Positions 12,614 through 24,627 of a stretch of DNA of 64,000 bases are shown piece by piece. The notes below the pieces were generated by a model, which did not search any database, was not told the DNA's origin, and saw nothing but the letters and a program-made list of their open reading frames with translations. The stretch is taken from NCBI GenBank assembly GCA_964036155.1, contig OZ038422.1, positions 62,767,201 to 62,831,200 of the forward strand, written 5' to 3'. The position numbers were made by a program, and so were the translations under genes. Positions within the stretch are counted from its first letter, which is position 1. The number at the start of each line of letters is the position of its first letter. The DNA is from Diploscapter coronatus. Lineage: Eukaryota > Nematoda > Chromadorea > Rhabditida > Rhabditidae.

Positions 12614-14395
12614 ACTCCATACTCCACCCGGTCAACAGCTCTGAATTGTTGAATTTTATTATTTCACAACAAAGATTTCGATTAGTTAACTACTTTTCTA
12701 TGAGATCCCAAATGCCCAGGGAAATTTATTATTCAAATTATATTTTATGTATCCTTTCTTCTAATTTCAATGATGATTCGGTGCTATTCTCTTATTATTT
12801 GCTAGATTCATAGAGACTAAGTTTGCTTGAAATGCCTTTTCCACTGCCACTTGTCAAAGTTTCAGTTAACACTTGTCATTCTTTTATCGTTTATCTATCG
12901 AGAGAATCGTTTTGGAATTGAACTGAACTGACTCTGCCATTGCCTGTTACGTTACTTTCTCAAAAATCTCCAATGACACAACTGCCTTTGAAAATTATCG
13001 ATTATGTGTAAAAATTTCTCAAGTGCCGTATATGAATTCTTTTATCGATCTAATAGAGTAAAGTAAAACAGAGTTTCCCTTTCTAAATTGATGTCTTCAC
13101 TTGTTGAAACAATTGCTCATAATATACATTTTATATTTTATATGATATAAAAATTTTAAATAATATCTTGATGAAATAAATTTTATAATGAAGAATGATG
13201 CTAGTGTAAAAATAGTTTTTCTTCTAAAATGATATTAATCCTCATTGGAACGAGGTGTGGCCACAAGAAAATAGCGTGCAAAATAAGTCTTGGTGACCGC
13301 ACTAGAGACGCTCTTGTTTCTGCACACTATCTTCTTGTAGGCGTGCCTCATTCTAATGAGGATTGATACTATCATTGACGAAAAACTTCGATTTGGATGC
13401 TAACTCGAGAAATTTCTTATTGTTAGAAATTTCAGTCTTAAATAACCTTTGGTTACATCAACATAGCAGATGTTTTAAATGAAACGACGACAATTAAATT
13501 GGCTAAAGAATGCAAATTAATGACCATAACGACCAATATAAAAAATGAAGTGAAGTTAATCCTTTGATCTACGCTCACTAATGCACTCACTTCATTCATT
13601 CTGCCATACTAACGATTGCAAATTAACGGTCACAAATTACGCACACAAATTCACAAACAATCAATATTTAATTTTACTAGATAAATTCTCTAAAACTTTT
13701 CCACTCTATTCCATAGGCTTCATATCAAAGAGCAGCTTCTTCTATAGAAGTGAAAGTTTGCCTTTTGCGAACGGTCTGTTCTCGCAGAGATACTCGATAA
13801 GATAGCTAATTAAATATTTGCCTCATTATTTTGTCTGCTTTTTGACCTTAGAATTTTCTTTCAATTAATTCATGGTTTTTCATTCCCCGTCAAAATTCAG
13901 CATAAGAATTTACTGATTGGCTACCGTAATCCTGCCGCCTCCTCCGAATCTCTAATCTACAAGAGTGACGCAATTTGATACGAAGAAAAGCCTCTAAACA
14001 TTAGAGTTTTGAGAGAGAGGGAGGGAGGTTGAGAAATAAACGAGAAAAGTTAGTGAGAGAGAGAGAAAGGCGTGTCTATCGGCCTATAGAGGTCTATCGG
14101 GAAAGACGAAGGAGGAAGAGTGTTGAGAATGGAAATAGAGAAATAGAGGCGGGGACAAGACCTTTGTGGCTGTGCTGATTGAGAGAGGAGTAGAGGGAAC
14201 TCTTCCTCTTTCTGTGGTAGGCGGGAGCTAACCCCTTCTACACTTCTTCTTTGCCTCTTGTCTAACGACTGCCTTACTACCTTACTTGCTGATTCCATTT
14301 GGGCCGATTTGGTCAGAAGCAGGGCTTTTCCTGCTCCTCAACTCTGACTGACTGACTGATATTCCTTCTTATTGCAGTCATTGCAATCATCCCGC
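12614..14395. other. Intergenic, AT-rich
   Basis: Separates the FN3 gene from the metalloproteinase. It contains the hairpin element at 13229-13375 and a GA-rich tract near 14010-14220. No supported gene. Confidence 0.5.
13229..13375. repeat. MITE-like long inverted repeat
   Basis: About 147 bases whose two ends are near-complementary over roughly 55 bases: 'taatcctcattggaacgag' on the left matches the reverse complement of the right arm with scattered mismatches. The pairing spans most of the element, so the transcript would fold into one long imperfect hairpin. A small foldback transposon relic is the simplest reading; a hairpin RNA precursor is less likely. Confidence 0.7.
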
Positions 14396-17300
14396 ATGTG
14401 GTGGTCACCTTCACATCCCACTTCCCACTGCTTTCGCATACCATCCATATATTCTGCTGTAGATGTGGCCACAACTCGCAGTGCCCATTCCGACCTCTGT
14501 GAATTAGGTCGATGCCCTCAGCGATTACGATCTTCCTCATTTACTACAACTAAGACTAAGACTTCATTGCGTATTTGTAATTTATTATTTTGTATTCTTA
14601 TTCTAATAGTTTATGAATCGAAAGAGTGTCAAGCAGCTCCTCTTACAGAGGCATTTCAAGAAGCATTCGATGAACTGCTGGTAAGCTGATCTTCATCTTT
14701 TCCAACTTATACACGACACATTTCGACTATCATATAGGTGATAGTTGTGTGTTCATTTGAATGGTACTGTAAAATTCAATAAGTCCTTCCCAGTTGTCCA
14801 GTTCAGTTCACTCTATACTCTCGAGAATTCTCATAACTAGTTTTTGTGCTGCTGCTAGGTTCATTTTTCTTTCCGTCGAGTCGATTTTTTTCTGATTCTT
14901 TGATGGGTACCACCATTTCTCGCAAGAAATCGAGATGCGCCTTCTTCGTACGAGATCGCGAAATTTTTTTAACATTCCCTACACTCATTTGTTAAAGAGA
15001 ATTCTATAAATTTGATATATCGATAAAAAAAATATTATTAGAGAGGTCGAAAAGCATTGATTGGAGAGGGGGGAGGGGAAGAGGCAGGCAGCCACTGGGT
15101 GGCTTGTCTGATAAAGGGATTTCCAGTTGATGATTTGTCGAAAAGTGAATGCTATTTTCCACGTGAACAGCGAATATTCGATAGCCAAATGCAATTGCTC
15201 ATTCATTCAGTTATCATTCTCATAGAAAAAAACAACAAAAAATGACCTAATGAGCATTGTAAAAAGTAGGTTTGTAAACAACTTCATTTTTTTCAATTTT
15301 GTTCCTCATTCCCATTTCGATTGAAGTTGCAATGCATTGAATGTGAATGTGAAAGGGACGAACATCTGAGATGCGCTGGTTCGTTGAACAGAGCAGACAG
15401 ATTCGCCAACCAGATAGACCAATTTATATAAGTACATCGTCTTTTCTTCCGATCAAATTCGGGGACATTTCGCAATTCGGTTATCGATTCTTTCGGCTAT
15501 CTTGCGGATAAATGGATCAAATGAATTGGATTGTTTTCTGATAGTCATCCGACTTGTTTGATCCGACTTTTTCATCCCTTTTTCTCGATTGGATCTTGTT
15601 TTGTCTTGTCCTCTCGTGACTATGCAAATTAAGGTTATGAACAGAGAAAATATAGGAATTAGAACGAGAGAACAATTGGTTGGAGGAACAAATCAAAGAA
15701 GATGAGAACAGACTAATACAGATAGAGAGATTAATTGGGAATAATCATGAAAAAAGTGAAAACGCAACTGACTGATTGAATGACATGCGATTGTGCGAGA
15801 TAACAAATGATATGATATGTATGATATGCAATGTGAGATATGTGTGGGAGGAAGGGACAAAGAAGGGATTCACTATATTTGGGGATATCCGGGGGAAGGA
15901 AAGAGAAGATGTAAATAATATACGTGACTGTCGCGTCTATATTTGCCATTAGTCTATTTTCATTTCTATGGATGGCCTCGACATCCTGTTGTTCTAAAAT
16001 TATTGTCTTCACATTTATTCTAGACCAACACCACCCTTTTTAGCAGCTTTCTTTTATCGCGTTAGCCGACTTGGTTCAGCTGCTCCCTAAATACCAAACA
16101 AAAATGCTAATTTCCTGAAGGTTCCGGTTTGTTTTCTGTCCTTTTCCTTCTAAAAATCCTTTTGCAATTTGTACTTTATGAATTCCTTCATAACTTTAGT
16201 CTTCCCTTTCGTCCCTTCCTTTCTTTCAGTCATTCATGTATTGTCCTGTCCTGTCCTGTCTTCCCCGTGTGCGCGTAGTGAGTGTCTGAATGTCTACCTT
16301 CCACCTTCTTCTTACTCTTCCTCCCTCTTCTTCTTCATCTCTTCTTTTGGCCTAGTTCAAATCCGTCCACTCAATTTCTTCATATGACATCCTTACAAAG
16401 AAAGTAAAAAATCACTAGTCGATCATTTTGAAGGAAAAACCAAATTAATAACTGCAAGAGTAAAACAACGAAGTATTGAAGTCAAGAATAGCAATTTCAG
16501 ATACATCTCAGGAAGTACGGCTATCTGAGAACAGACCAGCCGAGTCTGCATGAATTTCGAGAAGCTCTCATTGCATTTCAAGTGAGACTTCGCTCGGCAT
16601 TTGCGTGCCCATTCAACGTGTTGAATGTTCAGGAAGTGGCTGGAATCGAGCCGACAGGGGAAGTCGATGCGCAGACTGTCGAAGCCACGAAGCGATCGCG
16701 CTGTGCTCAAGAAGACGTCAATCGAAGGAGCAATCGGGCAAAGCGATTCTGTCAGTTCAAACACTCGTTCACTTATTCATTGCATCGCATTGTATTCCTC
16801 TTTCAGCTCTGTCGAGTCAATCTAAATGGGACAGAAAACATTTCACTGGCGAACACGAACTGCTGCTCAAATGGTACATTTCCAACTACACGAATGATAT
16901 CAAGAGATCTGTCGTCAGGTTTGTCATTTTGCGCATTGCAAATGTAATTCCCTGTCTTTGCAGATCAACAGTTCAGAAAGCATTCCAACTATGGTCTTCT
17001 CAGTTGAATATCAAAATGCTTCCTCATGTGAGTAGAGTTGTTTTTCTGTGTGGGATTTGGAAAATTCGAACAATTTTGTAGTTTAACTTGTTTGGCATTT
17101 CAAAGATTTCTGTGAAAGTCGGTGTGAAATTTAAGTCATTTGCAGAAATAAGAAAATTGATAAATCAAATATCCATTACAAAACTTTAGTTTTCAAATTG
17201 TAATGACCATTTCCTTGAAAATGATAACTAGCAGAATACAATGCAAATGTGATGACTACAAGTTCGGTTGTGTTATCTGTATTGAGACACGTCTTTGAAA

Positions 17301-20300
17301 CTCGTGAAAATGAAAAATAAATTTGACGAATTTGCAGGTTTCGATAAAATTCGAAGAGGCGAATTCGCAGGCAGAAGCCGACATCAACATTATGTGGGCG
17401 GCGGGCGAACACGGAGACCAGTACAAGGTGAGTATCATACTACAGCACTACATCACTTCACCGTGGCTGACTGTGAGAAAAATGTGGCATGAGAAAAATA
17501 AGGATGAAAGCCTAAAAGGACGCATTTGACTACGTGATTGAATACACAGATTATGTCATCGGCAAAGTTAACAAAGAGGGATGCAGAGAATGTTCAAATT
17601 CTTGTCTGCAACCAACAACCATACGGTCATGCAAATGAGTTGAAAGGGACTGTGGGAGGGGGCAGAGGAACGAGATTGTGAATCAGCTTATTTGCCCTAT
17701 TTGGTAGAGAGCGCAAGCAGGTTAATAAGAATAATAGTCTACTACGATTTTTGTTCAGAAAGATATGTTCCAGCCTAACTAAGATTTTTAGAAATGAAAT
17801 AAAAATAATTTCTGACCGATAAAACGGCAAAATGAGCACGTTTTTTTAAATCGAAAGATCGGTTGTACACAACTATTTTTTCCTGATCTTTTGCACAGAT
17901 AAGTTTCATTGGATTTATCATCGATTGTGATACGGACTTTCTTGGCCTTCGTCCTCTAAAACATGACTTGCTTTCTATTTTGGAGTTCTCCTCAGTGCCA
18001 CTTTTTGTACACTGCCACGCTTTTGCAAGGGGTGGAGTTTGCGCTCTCTACCCATTTGGTCAACCCATTTTGTAATTCTTTCTGCTTACGTGTGAATTCC
18101 AGATGATTCCGCACGTAAATAGATGTGTTTGTGAAGAAGCTGGAAAGGAGAGAAAGATTGACATCAGAAACTGGAAACTGAACAACCAAATGAGAAGGGG
18201 AAAGGGGGCATAAACAAAGATGACTGATCAGAGTGAAAGCTTCTTCTTTTTCACAGACGGGTGTGTCGTTGCACACAAAAATGATAGCTGAACATTGTCA
18301 AGATAGAATCTAGTTTTTTTTTCGTGGAAATAAGTAAGTTTGTCTTGTTTGATTGAAACTTTTTATATCTTATTCGATTTTCTCCTACCATTGCCCTCAC
18401 CCTTAGCTAGCCCTACCTCCTAAAACTAAATCCTTTCATTAATCTTATCTTATAGAAGTCTGTCGCTATTCTTCACAGAACTCTATATATCTGTAACCTA
18501 ACCAGGTTCAAATATTCAACACTTAGACAAGTAAAGAGAATATCAAGTCGAATGGTAAAAAGATGGGATAATGCCATAAGATTAGGCTATGAAAGTAGTC
18601 CAAAATCTAAGAAATTGGCTATTAAATGCAACGGATAAGAGTAGTTTTGCGAGATACACATTTTGTGCTCGACGACCGCTCTCCTTCGCAGATTACGTGA
18701 TGAATTACAGTTCGATGGTGCGAATGCAAAGGAGAACGTGCTCGCCCACACATTCTTCCCCTCCTATACATTTCCTCTCAACGGAGACATTCATTTCGAC
18801 GATGAAGAATGGTGGGACATTGACGAAACCGCCACTGATCAGTTAGTTACTCTACTCTCTTCTCTATTCATATTGTTGCATTTGCAGTGGAAAGCGTTTC
18901 TTCCCGTATGTGTTGGCTCACGAAATCGGCCACGCACTGGGCCTGCAGCACTCGAGGAAGTCTGACGCTCTGATGTCTCCTTACTATAAACGAGTTCCCC
19001 TCGATCGAATCAGTTTGGACATCGATGATCGATGCGGCATCAATTGGAATTACGGTAGTTTCCTCTCCTTTTATGACTTGGCCATTCTCTGCTGAATGAC
19101 TGACTACCCCTTGCAGTTGGTCCTTCGAACTTCTGTCTGTTTGTTTGGCTGATGTCAGAGATCGTGCCCATTCACAACAAATCAGAGATGATGTCCGATT
19201 CAGGTTCGTATTTCCATTGCATTTCCTACGTAAGATGACATACTCCATTTCAGCGCACGTAATGCGAAGCACCTCGAGTCGCAACATTCACACCACCAAG
19301 AGGCTGCTCAAAAGTGAGTCAATTGAGGTGTTTAATTCGAATGGCTAGATGCTCGATCTACTTTTCGATTGCTCTTCTTGAGAATAGCCGCCTATTCCCT
19401 TATTCACACAAACACTCAGAGTTGTTCCCCTTATTCATCTCCTTTCCAAACATATTCATCATTTCCAAGTGGTTTAAAAAACGCTGTTACGGTTATTTAG
19501 AAAGGGGGGAATATCTTTGGGGAAAAATGCGTAAACAACAACTCGAATCGGGGAAAGGAGTTTGAAAAGAGGAGTGAAAAAAAAAGAAATCGGGAAATCA
19601 ATAAAGCGGCAAAGAAGGGAGAGAGGGCCGATCAGGTAGCACAGAGGTGAGGCGGGGGTAATACAAAATGGGGAGATGATGAGATGATGCGTAAAGAAAG
19701 GCAGAAGATAGAAGACAGGCTAGGCATATGCCCTTCGTCCTTCACACTTCGAGAACAGATTGATTCCTTTCCCTAACGCAGTTCGGCGTCCGTTTTTGTA
19801 CTTTTTCATCGAATTACTTTCTCGCCTCTCTCTCTGCTCTCTTCTTTATTCTTCTCGTTCTATCTTCTCCGCTTTGTATATCCATAACTCTGACATTCTC
19901 ATGTCTAGGGTGCGCGCAAACTCCGCCCACTTTGTGAAGCAAAAATTGGTCACATTTGTTGTGTCCTGTTGTTTATCGTGTTAGTTAGGCAATATCGCGG
20001 AAAACTTCTACAAATATTCCAATGAGTATACGGCACGAACGATTTGCACCATTAAAATACTGTAAAATAAGTCCAGAACTGTTCTAGAACCGCTCGAAAA
20101 CAGACTTGCAATAAAAACTCGCACCCGCGGGTCGGGTGTCATTTTTGAAGGTGTGGGCCCAAAGTTTATACCCGCATTGCAAGTAAACATTAGTTTCATA
20201 TAGAAATTTGACGATTTTGAACAATTTTCAAGTTTTATTTTGAGCATTTACTGTATGTAATTCTATCAAGTTCACCCTTCAAAATAATACAATAGTGACT

Positions 20301-22334
20301 TGCAAACCTCATCCTGTTTGAAACACTCTTACAAATGGATGATGGGATGAGATTTATTTATGGACTGCGAGGAAGTAGATATTGCACTCTTTGCAGTCCT
20401 CGTAGGCTCAACCCCGAGAAGCAACTGATTTTTGTGGCTCTTGTTAGAGCTCGCTCCTTAGGGGATAAATATTGCCATTTTATATTTTCCTGAAAAAAAT
20501 CTGACTTCGAAAGCGGCGCGGTTTCGGTTGTGGCTCCGAAGCTGTGGTGCGGTTGCTGTTGGCAATTTTCAAAAAAAGAAAGAAAAGTTCAAGTCTGACC
20601 AGCAGACCCTTGTTCCGCACTTTTCATAGGACTGATTTTCTCTGACAATCTCTTAATAAATTGACACGAGTCACAAAAATGCATCTACTATTTGGTGACT
20701 TAAGTGATTTGATGTGAGGTGGAAAAATTCAGCAAACTTTCACTCGACGGGTCCAAATTTCGCCCGAACGTTCTTATTTATCTCTGTCCCTTTGCCTTCG
20801 CGTCTCCGAAATGAAGAACTGAACATCTCGATTTTGCGAATTCGGAGAAAAAATTAATTTGTGAAATCCAGTTTTTGTATCAAATCTGGCGCCAGAAAAA
20901 GTGCACTTGTTCTTTTTCTCATTCTTTTTCTGCAATCAGCATTTCTCTGAAAATGAAATGAAAATCTCGGGGGGCAGCGATTCTGATGTTCAGTTTGAAC
21001 TCTAAAGGCGGAGACAAGACACGTGAAGGCAAAAAAAACTGTGAAATTATGTGAGTGCAATACAATTGCATTGCACAGTAGGAGGCCTGATTCAGAAAAT
21101 AGAAGAGGAGGGGAGAATCTGATCTGTCGCTGTTTTCTCATGGCCCATCCTCCTCCCTTCTCCGTTCGTGACTTTCAACTGATACAAATTTGAGAAATTT
21201 GTTACCTTTTTCTTTTCTTTTCGGAAAAATCTCACTAACTCAAAAGAACATTTTTGATGAACTAAAAAGGCGGCGAAGTGAAATGAAAGGTGAGAAGAGG
21301 ACGAGATCTCGGAAAATCAGGGCGGCAAGGGCAGCAGAAATGGAGGGGATGGAATTAGAAGCGCATAGGCGCATGGAGAGTGTGACGGTCAAATGACATA
21401 AATCTCGAAGCTTATCAGCTATCATGTGATGAAATGATTGAAATTACTGATGATTGACTGTTTTGACAAATGGATAGGAGAAGAATTGCAATGAGTGATA
21501 TATTTTCTTTGCAGACATTCGAATTCCCCGCTGCTCTTCTTCGAACGACGAATTGCAGATGCTGGCAGAGAAGAAACTCATCAAGAACCTGCACTTTCCT
21601 GTCGACGAGGCCAAGAAATACAGTCAGTTCTCCGTCCCTCACGTTTCAGTACAAAATTCTCATTCGCAGGCGAAGTTGTCTGCAACTTTCTGAGCGGTCT
21701 GCACGTGTACAGAGGCAGAGATGAATACAACCCCAACGATTCTCTCGAAAAGGAATACTACGGAGTCAACAAGGAGGTTTGTAGTTCTTCTAGCTGAAAT
21801 ATAGCTAGATTTGTCATTTTGCAGGTGTCAGAATTCGGCACCGCCTCTGCCTCTTCCATTCGCCGCATGGTTCGCGATGCCTGGAGAGCTCATGAGGAGA
21901 ATCAACCCTCGGTCTTTGGTAAGTCGTTCGCAAAGTGCAGACAGACTACTGTACACACAACGAACATGCTTTCGACAAATGCCCTTTCTTTTCTCGCTCC
22001 ACTCATTTTGCATTGCTGTTTGGCTGTTTGCTGCATCTACCGTATGCCCATTTCTCCACTTTCGATTTCTCACACCCACTTTTTCATTCGACAGGTTCAA
22101 TTTCCCATTCCCATTCCCAATTCCCAATTCCCCTTCCTCTTTCCTTCCCTTCCCATTCTCTTATCTGTGTCTAATTCTGTTAAATTAGTTGAGTCGAGTT
22201 ATAAATTTGGAACCACAAAATTGTCGGTTAACTTTGTAGTGGAACTGAGTTTGTGTATTTCAGACGCTGACTACTTCGACGTCGATTTCTTCGACCAATT
22301 CTTGCCACTCTATATCAAATATACGTCTACTTGA
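14396..22334 (+). CDS. Matrix metalloproteinase (matrixin, M10A) without hemopexin domain
   Basis: A zinc endopeptidase of the secretory pathway that cleaves extracellular matrix. The 14 exons are 14396-14680, 16501-16581, 16633-16750, 16807-16918, 16964-17027, 17338-17427, 18711-18841, 18888-19054, 19117-19203, 19254-19313, 21515-21622, 21670-21776, 21825-21918 and 22264-22334. They sum to 1575 bases (524 residues). Order: hydrophobic segment about 61-73; peptidoglycan-binding-like prodomain (KYGYL...LIAFQ...TGEVD); a degenerate cysteine switch RSRCAQED around Cys146; furin-type site RAKR; and a catalytic domain with FDGAN, LAHTFFP and the zinc motif [11 protein letters not shown] (His305, Glu306, His309, His315) plus a Met-turn at 323. 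The last ~170 residues are not hemopexin-like. The start codon is the weakest point: the first exon would place the signal segment 60 residues in. Likely one of the nematode zmp family; which one is not clear. Confidence 0.85.
14681..16500 (+). other. First intron of the metalloproteinase
   Basis: About 1.8 kb, AT-rich, with no convincing exon. Small open frames here are short and lack supporting splice phase. Confidence 0.4.
17428..18710 (+). other. Intron within the catalytic domain
   Basis: Lies between the HGDQYK exon and the FDGANAKEN exon. Using the acceptor ttacag at 18705-18710 restores the expected MMP sequence HGDQYKFDGAN without an extra exon. The upstream cgcag acceptor at 18691 is out of phase. 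Confidence 0.65.
19314..21514 (+). other. Intron before the C-terminal extension of the metalloproteinase
   Basis: About 2.2 kb separating the catalytic/hinge exons from four C-terminal exons. No exon is supported inside. A short terminal inverted repeat (acttgcaat/attgcaagt) bounds a segment at about 20104-20186. Confidence 0.4.
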
Positions 22335-22372
22335 TTCGATTTGATGTACTACATAACATCGAATCAACAAGC

Positions 22373-22425
22373 AAACAAACAAACATAACACAGGTAGGCA
22401 GAAAGAAACAGACAGACAGACAGAC
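22373..22425. repeat. Simple repeats (AAAC)n and (CAGA)n
   Basis: Short microsatellite: four CAAA-type units at about 22373-22385 followed by four CAGA units at 22409-22425, just downstream of the metalloproteinase stop. Confidence 0.85.
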
Positions 22426-23090
22426 ATGATAGAGGCAGACAGATCAGATGCAGTAGGACAGCCATGATTTGTCCATAGATGAACAGATTTGCACATATTC
22501 TAATATTTATATGTATTGATTTGGATAGAGTCTATTACAAATACATAAAGAAGCAGGGTTTTACTTAATCTTTAGTTTACTCTTCTAGCAGCAATCAATC
22601 ATTCCCCTTCTTTGCTTCATAATTGCTGCTCTTCTCTTTGATATTTTATTATAATTTTTGTTGTTAACTCATCTCATATCTATTGTTTGTTAGTTTTTAC
22701 TTAATTTATGTGAATCGTGTTAATGAGTTCTTTTTGGGTCAGTCAGTAATCAGTATAATTAGACACTGTTCGTATCTCCTTCCTTGCAATCCTTGCAGTC
22801 TGCATTCTGCAATCCAATGCATTCATGCAGCATTTTTTTTTGTATGTTTTGGTTGTATTTCTATTTGAATTGTTGAACTCTGTTCCGAATTCCTAATTAC
22901 GAATCGTCAATAATCGTTACTCGTCTCGAATCTTCCGGGTTTGTCTCCAATTTCCACTCGTCGGGTTTGTACTGAATTAGTTCGAATCTAAACATCGCAT
23001 ACTTACTCATTCACTGTAAGCATTGTAATCATTGTAAATCATCTCATTTCGACTCATTATTCATTAGATGATATGATTAGCGATCTATGT

Positions 23091-23447
23091 CTATTCCCTT
23101 CCTCCCCATCCCGTTCCCTTTCCCGATCGATCTGATCGAGTTTGAGAGCCCCCAACTGACTTTCCATTCCCCTCACTCTCATCCCGACAATCCCTTCCTT
23201 TTCTACAGATAGAATTGCTTTTGCTGAATCTAGTCCATTGTTTAGGCCACAGTTTATTGTCTCTTTGCATCAGTGCGTATCGGCTGTGTATTTCTTCGGT
23301 TATCTCTCTCAGCCCCTTTTCATTCAATTCGATCGTAACTCGATTGTTGAGTTCCATTTCATTTTCATGTTTTATCCCTTTTCGATCCACTAGTTTGGAT
23401 TCAGCTTCATCGTTTTCCTCCAATTTCCTCAATACAGGGTCTAACAT
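23091..23447 (-). CDS. Unassigned open frame, hydrophilic, 118 codons
   Basis: Begins ATG with MLDPVLRKLEENDEAESK and stays Glu/Lys/Arg-rich. It lies downstream of, and on the same strand as, the POU gene. The first ~75 residues could form helix. No flanking exons, no recognised domain and no homologue I can name. The complementary strand is also open, so chance is a real possibility. Confidence 0.2.
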   Translation of the reverse strand: MLDPVLRKLEENDEAESKLVDRKGIKHENEMELNNRVTIELNEKGLREITEEIHSRYALMQRDNKLWPKQWTRFSKSNSICRKGRDCRDESEGNGKSVGGSQTRSDRSGKGTGWGGRE

Positions 23448-24627
23448 TGTAATTGTGCAATTTTACTAGTAATTTTCTCTAAATCCAGTGTGCAATTTTA
23501 GCCTTTATTATTTCACGATTTTTACGAAGGATTTGCGAGAAACATCTCGTCTATAAATTATTGATTTCTTTAGAAAATGATTGATTATTGATATCCACAG
23601 CTTTGCTGCTATCAATAACCATATCTGCTTTCTGCCTCACAAATCACCTCACTCCATGTTAATCACCTCATATCACCAACACTTCACAAATTGCACTTAT
23701 TTAAGACAGCTCGACTCGATCGATTGCAGCAGAGAAGATGGGGGCAGATAGACACAGAAACACAGAACGATGGATGGTTGGGGACTGAACGACTTCCACA
23801 ACGACTTGTGCACAGAATGAACTAGGTACGCTCAAAGGCACACATGTCATGCTTCGCGTAGCATGTCCATCACGTACCCGCGCACTGCTTGATAACTGAA
23901 TGAATTAGGCTAGGTCTAAATGTGATGAGTGGTTGGACTGAGATTTGAAATAATCGTCTGTTGAGTCTTTTCCTTCCCTCTCTTAGTCAGGCAGTCTTCT
24001 CTGTAAGCGCTCCTTTCCACTCTCCTGCTGCAGCTCGTGAATATTTCATGAAGTCCTGGCCTCGTCTCCTCTCCCTTCCCCTTTCATTGCTCGTCTTCTT
24101 GTTAGTGTCTCTAATCTCCCCTTCCTGTCTCTCTAGTCCCCTCTCTGCTTGCATACTGTAGTACTTTTGCCATTGCTGCTGTGGATGAGTTAGGACTTCA
24201 TCTTCTTTATTCTTAATATATCAAAAATCTTCATAAAATCATGCACATTGCGGATTGCCATAATCGAGATCGTGAATGTACCCTGTTTGATTAGATTCTT
24301 CTGTGAACAACTTATCAAATCAATGAATAGATGGCTACCTAGAATTATTCTTGAGATCAGAGTGGATTAAGTGATGCGGCGAAGTTGAATGAGAAGGGGA
24401 AGGAGAAATGAATGTAGACCAACTGCTTGTCATCAATCAGTCAGTCTGCTGAGTTAGAAGTAGGGCAAGGAGGGAAAGGCTTCACATTTCGCTGGATTGA
24501 TTGTGCTGGCCTGTGGCATCGTCATCCTTGTCGACTGCACTCCCTGGACTGAACTGTTTCGAACTCGAAATTGCGAGCGAAAATCCCTAAATTCTTTCAA
24601 TCAACTCACTTCATCTACATTCTACAG

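Larger units (their letters stand above)
22335..24627. other. Intergenic between metalloproteinase and POU gene (convergent)
   Basis: 3' regions of two convergent genes. It holds tetranucleotide tracts (22373-22425) and one open frame on the minus strand (23091-23447) that I could not tie to any gene. No other gene seen. Confidence 0.5.

Noticed and set aside
17428..18710. Frame break or missing micro-exon in the metalloproteinase
   Set aside because: The apparent break disappears when the acceptor at 18710 is used, giving HGDQYKFDGAN as expected for the family.
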